NCBI RefSeq assembly: GCF_901000735.1 | Contig: NC_081542.1 | Coordinates: forward strand, 21,839,093-21,903,092 | From: Corylus avellana | Taxonomy: Eukaryota; Streptophyta; Magnoliopsida; Fagales; Betulaceae | DNA: 64,000 nt | Direction of reading: 5' to 3' | Shown: positions 58,901 through 64,000 of the stretch, one piece after another | How positions within the stretch are numbered: position 1 is the stretch's first letter | Layout: every line of letters starts with the position of its first letter | Position numbers and translations under genes: made by a program | Notes under the pieces: generated by a model | Seen by the model: the letters and a program-made list of their open reading frames with translations, nothing else | Told to the model about the DNA's origin: nothing | The model's database searches: none

Positions 58901-61741
58901 GGTTAGTAGTTTTAGCCAATAACCACTAACCGTAACCGCATTTTCACCCCTACCGCCCACCCTCGAAATTTTTGAATTAATTTTGTAAGAATATTTGAAA
59001 TTTTGGAAATAGACAAAAAGATTTATTTTTAAAAACAAAATTTGACTTGCCTTTCTGAGAACTGTCAAAATTTGGAAGTCAATCTACCATCCTCTCATGG
59101 CCGGCCACCCCCGAGGATTTTTCCAAATGGAGAATTGGACAAATCCTCTCTCCCAAACACAAATCTTCTTTCAAATTCAAAAATGAGATAAATAGAGCAA
59201 CTAAATTAAGAGTTGCCAAAAACTATGTGATTATGCTTAAAAGCCTAAACATTTTTTTTTTCTTTTAAGTATAAGTGAAGGCAAGAGAAATTAATTGTGG
59301 CTATTTTATTTGAGCGTGATCATAGTAACTAGCACCTCCAATCTTAGTAGCACCTACGTACATGGAGTTTAAATAGTACGTTGATTAACTTAGTTAGAAT
59401 GCCATTATATATAAAAGTTAGGGTTGGAGGCAAACTAACAAGAGTTTAAGCATATTTGCCATTTTGACATCTGACTTCCACTGCCAACTGCAAAAGGTTT
59501 GTGTGCCAACAGTTCCAATGCTATACGCCCATTGTTGTCCTCGGCAGTTGCTAACGTTGAATCCATTTTCAGAATATCCAATGCTATATCTGTTATATAT
59601 TAATATTTATTTGATTAATAAAATAAGTTTGACGTCCAATTTAAGTTTCTATAAATTAATTAAGAAGTGTTACACATCCTAAATTTTCTTCTCAAAAGTT
59701 TGTTCTCAAATTATGGGCCACCATCTCATTAAATTTATTATTTTGAGAAATGTATTACCAACTCATAAGATGGTGACACATCATTTAGAAACCAACTTAT
59801 AAAACAAAAATTTAAAATGTTTAGCATTTCTCAAATTAATACAACAAATCAAAATTAGTGAGATCGAGGCACAACGTACGTACCATACAAATCAGCGGAA
59901 ATAGTTTGATGAAGGAGATCAATGCGATCAGTAGCAGTCAACTGTTGAAAAGGAGTTACAGACATCAAATACGACACCATTTGTTTATTTCGAAGTGTGG
60001 ATGCCGTGTGAATTGGTAGAACTTGTCCCTTTCCATGGATCAGTGGCAGTTTATTGTTCTTGTTCACCATTTCCTTGGCAATTTTCACAATTCCTGACAA
60101 AGCAGCATAGTAAAGGGCGGTGTTCCCATCCGTGTCTTTCATCTCTAAGTCCTCCTGACTCATCTCTTTTAGCAGTTTTTCAACATAAGTAGAGCGTTTT
60201 GCTAACGTTGCAATGTGAAGAATATTTTGATTGTCTTCTGATATGTGAGCACGAACGGCATCTGGATATTTCTCAAGTATGGCCTTTGTAGCTTGCCAAT
60301 CACTTCTTAGGCCAGCTTGATAGAGGGGAAGATATTTAAGGTATTCAAATCCTTTTTCCCCTGAAAATTTTCACATTAACAACAGAATATTTCTAATTAA
60401 ATTCTAATAATTAAGGAATTCAAAAACCCTGTCACCTATATATATACACGTAATACGCCTATGATACCGCACTTACTCTCAATAGTCTCATTAGTTTCAG
60501 TGCTTTTAACACCTTCACCTTCTGTTGATTTTATTGCCTCCTTTTCTTTTTTCTGCACCGATTTTTCTTGTGATTTCCTTTCATCTGCGTTCCAGTCAGC
60601 CAAATCTCGTAGAAGAGAGCTTAAAGCTGGCTGAATTTTAACGAAAAGTTGCGAAAGGGCCTCAACACTTGCATCTTTCCCATCCGCTTCTTGAGGATGA
60701 CTCGTTGGTAGATCCAAGGATCCTCCCGCATCTGCTTCTTGTCTCTGATTTGTGAAAGTAGTTTCAGATTCCAAGTTTGATACATCTGGTTGCCTCGGTT
60801 TTTTTTTTTTTTTGAGGGAATCTGGTTGCCTCGTTGGTTTTGAAATGGAAGCCCCTAAATCTGGTTACAATCATTCATATAAAAGTTAATTAAGCAACTT
60901 AACAATACTATTTTAAGGGGAGAAACTTCACAACATTCCCAGAGTACTTCCTCGAAGTTCAAAAACTCTTAATTATTTAATGGTATCGAACTTTCAATTT
61001 CTTTCAATTACTCATTTCCTTTAGAATTTTCCATTAAATTGTCAAAATTCTCAAAATACCCATATTTCTTTATTATAAAATAAAAAAAATGTAATGATTC
61101 AGATTTTTTTTTTATTAAAAAAAAACATTTTTGCAATTTTTTAAAAAAAGAGTATTTTGGGCATTTTGACAAAAATTAACGAAAAATTCTAACGAAATTG
61201 AGTAATTGAAAGAAATTGAAGGCTTCATACCCTTAATTGAGAGTTTTTTTAAACTTTGGGGGTGGTGCCAAAATAAATGGAAGTTTAAGGGCTTTTTTGA
61301 AGTTTTCCTTTATTTTAATATGAGAAATGATAAAAATCATTCTCACAACCATCTCTTGATATTGAATGGATAAACTCACCATTGATTTTATGAGTCCACA
61401 AATCTAATGGTGGATCCATTAAATTTATTTAAAAAAAAAAAGTTAAAAGATGTTGAGAGAATGATATATCTATACTATATTTCCTTTCAATATATATAAG
61501 AAATTTGTTCTCTAACACCTTGCAGATCTTTTTGATTTAAAATCCCTCGACTTCTATATTTAATGAATAATCTTTCTAGATCTTCTTCACTTAAAAGCCC
61601 TTCATCAACACGACGCCTTAAGTCTGCTAGATCAAAATCATTACGCAGGTGATCACCATGATAAGTTATTGTTTTAAGAGATCCGATGCGCACCATGGCT
61701 ATGTCAATTAGGCGACCGCCTAATGTCCCTAAAAAAGTCAT
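55935..61741 (-). CDS. Gene C: diverged ankyrin-repeat/PGG membrane protein
   Basis: Minus-strand exons: 61519-61741 (ATG) or 61519-61728 (if spliced), 60477-60860, 59884-60360, 59440-59589, 56739-57175, 55935-56657. With the ATG at 61741: 2394 nt, 797 residues, phases consistent and the same intron positions as genes A and B. Ankyrin units include NTALYYAALSGIVKIAKEMV and LLFVAAKSGNIEFLTILL. The last exon has EIEKIMPP, GEKWMKETANY, FAAAFTVPGG and four membrane segments, with a longer loop after PGG (duplicated NG-rich stretch). The N-terminus lacks the 28-residue repeats: a charged, Lys-rich exon (with KKKKK from 15 A) follows a first exon reading GTLGGRLIDIAMV. The last donor of that exon (GTGTTA) is weak, so joining exon 1 is less sure than the rest. 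A further upstream exon is possible (62208-62277). Confidence 0.78.
57988..58349. repeat. MITE with ~90-bp inverted termini
   Basis: The left end (AAAATGTAAAATTGGTCC ... AAGGTATGCCAAAA) is inverted at the right (TTTTAGCATACCTCGAGACC ... ATTTTACATTTTTTCC). A truncated relative is at 775-880. Confidence 0.7.
58574..58952. repeat. hAT-type MITE in gene C intron
   Basis: Perfect 12-bp terminal inverted repeat TAGGGGTGAAAA / TTTTCACCCCTA, flanked by an 8-bp target duplication with one change (CCGGCCAC 58566-58573, CCGCCCAC 58953-58960). The interior is rich in CTAACCG/CGGTTAG motifs. The 8-bp duplication and TAGGGGTG end fit hAT elements. Confidence 0.85.
60919..61309. repeat. Fold-back MITE in gene C first intron
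   Basis: Ends GGAGAAACTTCACAA and TTTTTTGAAGTTTTCC are inverted. Long inner arms (TTTCTTTCAATTACTCA against TGAGTAATTGAAAGAAA) allow a stable hairpin. Confidence 0.7.
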
Positions 61742-61799
61742 TTATATTAAATTCGTCAAATAAATAAATAAAAGACTTTAAGAAAAATAAAATAAGCTG

Positions 61800-61920
61800 T
61801 CATTTGACATGTTACGAGGGCTTCGGCCACCCTCAACCAGACCCTAGGGGTGGCTAAACACCACCCCATGGCCAAATGGTCGCCCTTGGGAGGCCCGGCC
61901 ACCCAAGGGCCATACAAAAA
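61800..61920. repeat. GC-rich palindromic repeat, second copy
   Basis: Motifs GGGGTGGCTAAACACCACCCC, CATGGCCA, CCGGCCACCC and AAGGGCCA match the style of 3860-4230. It lies just upstream of gene C's first confirmed exon. Confidence 0.55.
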
Positions 61921-62207
61921 ATCTGAAAAAATATATTATTATATTAATTTAATTTTTATTTATTTTTAAACTAAAAAATAATATTTTATTATATTGTTAC
62001 GCCACCCCATTTTGATTTTTTTTTAATTCTCTTTTGTACAAATTTTACTGAGAGAAAAGAATGTAATACAAAACATAAAATTGTTAAATAAAATAAACTT
62101 TACAATCAGGATTCTAACATGAGACATTATAACATATTAAATCAGCAGATATCTCAGAAGTTTAATTTAATAACAAATAAATACTTAATAAATACTTTGA
62201 CTCATAC

Positions 62208-62277
62208 CGTAACTGGAACCGCACTTAATGCCATGCACGTATAACCAACCCTCCAAACACCACAAGAATGGCAATCC
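62208..62277 (-). other. Candidate further upstream exon (gene C or neighbour)
   Basis: A 70-nt stretch between acceptor TTCTCAG and donor GTATGAG reads GLPFLWCLEGWLYVHGI then KCGSSYG. It joins in phase 1 to 61728 (acceptor TTTTTTAG), continuing GTLGGRLIDIAMV. The composition is protein-like. It may be part of gene C, or these two exons may be the end of a separate gene closing with VREQISYIY at 61487. Confidence 0.4.
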
Positions 62278-62389
62278 CTGAGAACAACAAACAAATTTAT
62301 ACAAAGCCCACCAGCCCCTTTACCATCCTTTATAGAAAAGAAAAGAAAAACGTATGGCACCAGGCATCCAATAGTAACACTTTTGTGAT

Positions 62390-62920
62390 ATTAACGTTTG
62401 TTTTTAAAATGTTGCATACTAGTTGTGCAATTCTGCGGACTCTTTTGATTTTTGGTTGCTTGGTTTGCGTATACTTGTTTCCAGGCAACTTTGCGTAAGC
62501 AATCAGTTAAGAACATTCGCTAGGTTTGCGTAGGCTTGTGACTTTAATGTTTGCTTTTACATTGTTGCTTCTCATTTTCAGAATATATCTTACGGACTCT
62601 TTATGATTTTTGGATGCTAGGTTTGCGTGTACTTATTTCCATTTCATTTCCAGGCAACTTTGCCTAAATAATTAGTTAAGAATGTTTGATAGTTTTGCGT
62701 ATACTTGTGACTTTAACATCTGCTTTTACATTGTCACTTCTTATTTTCAGAATATATCTTGGGGAGTACTCTTTTTTTATTTTTGGATGCTAGGTTTGCG
62801 TGTACTTGTTTCCAGTTCACTCTCCCAGCTGGCAGCTTTCCCTAAATAATTAGTTTAGAATGTTTGCTAGGTTTGTGTATGCTTAATTGAGACTTTAACG
62901 TTTGCTTCTTATTTTTGAAA
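62390..62920. repeat. ~160-170-bp tandem repeat upstream of gene C
   Basis: Three diverged copies start near 62435, 62592 and 62763. Each has ATTTTTGG-TGCT, GGTTTGCGT-TACTTGTTTCC, TTAGTTAAGAAT and a GACTTTAA-GTTTGCTTTTACATTG block. Confidence 0.75.
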
Positions 62921-64000
62921 TTAAGCTGTATTCTCGTCCCAATTAAGGGCTAACACTATAACACCCGAGATTCTCAAGGTTTGGCCATGAATCCAATATT
63001 CATTCTTTTGTAATTAATGTTTTGAGATTGATCGAGCAAAAAAGGAATTAACTAGTCAATCTCAAATGTTTTTCCTCTCCTCCCCTTTAACCTCTACATT
63101 TATTTATTTATTTATGTTTTTTTTTTTCTGTTAAAGATTCTCTCTTTGGAGAAAGCAGAATGAAAGAAATTTTGGATTGAAAAGAAGTAGACAGTGCAGT
63201 GCCTTTGCGACGTCGTCTATACTTGATGAGATGATATAAAATCTAAGCCTTTAGTTTTTATTACAGCATAGCATAAGTGCTATATAGTTAAAACTTAAAA
63301 CTACAACACACAAGCCAAATTCTCAAAAAAAAAGCAACCCAAAAACTGTCTAATTAAGAGGGACAAGAAAAAATTGGGATTTGGAAAACAAAGTACAGAA
63401 AACGGATCCCGAAAAGTTGTATAGTTGAGGGACCATGCTACATGAGAACGGGAGAGATAAGAGATGGATGAGAGCTGGGTGATGTATAGACTTGTTTTTT
63501 TAAAATCGTATAGTTTTCTGTTTCTTAATTTTAGACTTTCAATCCTTAAAAATTCACAACTGAAAATCAAACTATGGGGTTTGAAAGACCTCATCAGTAA
63601 GAAGACTAAAAAATGAGTATTTAGATAATTTTGCTCAAACCTGTCTAATGAAAACATGTTGCTTGAGAGTTTGTACGTGTGAGTCAAAAATAGTTCAATA
63701 AACTAATTCATATAAATTCTAGTTAATGAATCAATTTTTTTTTTAATTATTTATTTGTACTATTTTATTTAAATTTTTTTACTTTATTCTTTCTTTACCT
63801 ACTTTCATTATTCTTGAAAAGGAAAGAGAATTACATTGGTTTTTTTGTTAGTATAATTTGGTTTTCTTTCTTTACCTACTAAATTTTTTTCTTTTTCAAC
63901 CATTTTTTAACTTTCTTGAAAAAAAAACAAAACTACCGCACATATATGCTCATCCAAATCCCAATTTTTCCGGTCGTTTTTGAGACAGTTTTCTCGCTGC
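62921..64000. other. AT-rich sequence at window end
   Basis: No supported gene. A 128-codon minus frame at 63301-63687 has no recognisable domain or splice support and is probably chance. Confidence 0.4.

Larger units (their letters stand above)
57176..59439 (-). other. Expanded intron of gene C
   Basis: The intron matching 30166-30712 of gene A (547 bp) is 2264 bp here. The growth is explained at least partly by two inserted MITEs (57988-58349 and 58574-58952). The rest is AT-rich. Confidence 0.7.

Noticed and set aside
63301..63687. 128-codon minus frame at the window end
   Set aside because: AT-rich, no recognisable domain, no splice or promoter support.
1..64000. tRNA, rRNA or organelle insertions
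   Set aside because: No clover-leaf tRNA, 5S/45S or plastid-like block was recognised by reading; a dedicated RNA search was not possible.

Overview
This is a plant nuclear window, most likely from a woody eudicot, judged from compact GT-AG introns, ankyrin-PGG membrane protein genes and dense Ty1/copia, Ty3/gypsy, TRIM, hAT, CACTA and LINE sequence in an AT-rich background. The species cannot be fixed from the sequence. Three runs of exactly 100 N (39820-39919, 41048-41147, 55183-55282) show that it is a scaffold of four contigs.

Left part (1-16.5 kb): mostly repeats. It holds two TRIM elements, a decayed copia RT fragment, fold-back MITEs, a GC-rich palindromic repeat, and a gene-less LTR element (9121-11035) flanked exactly by two 340-bp direct repeats. 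One small three-exon gene for a 75-residue protein (13090-14443) is predicted from splice sites and phase.

Middle (16.5-28 kb): a complete, apparently young Ty3/gypsy element (16560-22001) with an unbroken 1547-codon gag-pol, LTRs differing by one base and a 5-bp target duplication sits inside a 105-bp palindromic MITE. Next come a decayed copia pol split by a 1286-bp solo LTR, then a second gene-less LTR element (25710-27814) with a perfect GCTAA target duplication.

Right part (28-62 kb): three minus-strand ankyrin-repeat/PGG-domain genes of the ACD6/ITN1-like type. Genes A (28945-32639) and B (41991-45863) lie in nearly identical blocks of about 9.4 kb (28106-37449 and 41148-50599). They differ by nine residues, by 3 versus 5 copies of an 84-bp coding minisatellite, and by a copia insertion that ends block A. 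The blocks are separated by contig gaps, so they are either a recent tandem duplication or two haplotypes laid end to end. Gene C (55935 to 61741 or beyond) is a diverged paralogue with a different N-terminus. A defective gypsy lineage occurs twice (40111-41047 and about 51.9-55.2 kb) with shared lesions.

The only likely functional host genes are A, B, C and the small gene. The ankyrin-PGG family includes defence and salt-stress membrane proteins, so a clustered, copy-variable locus is plausible. Functions are inferred from family membership only.
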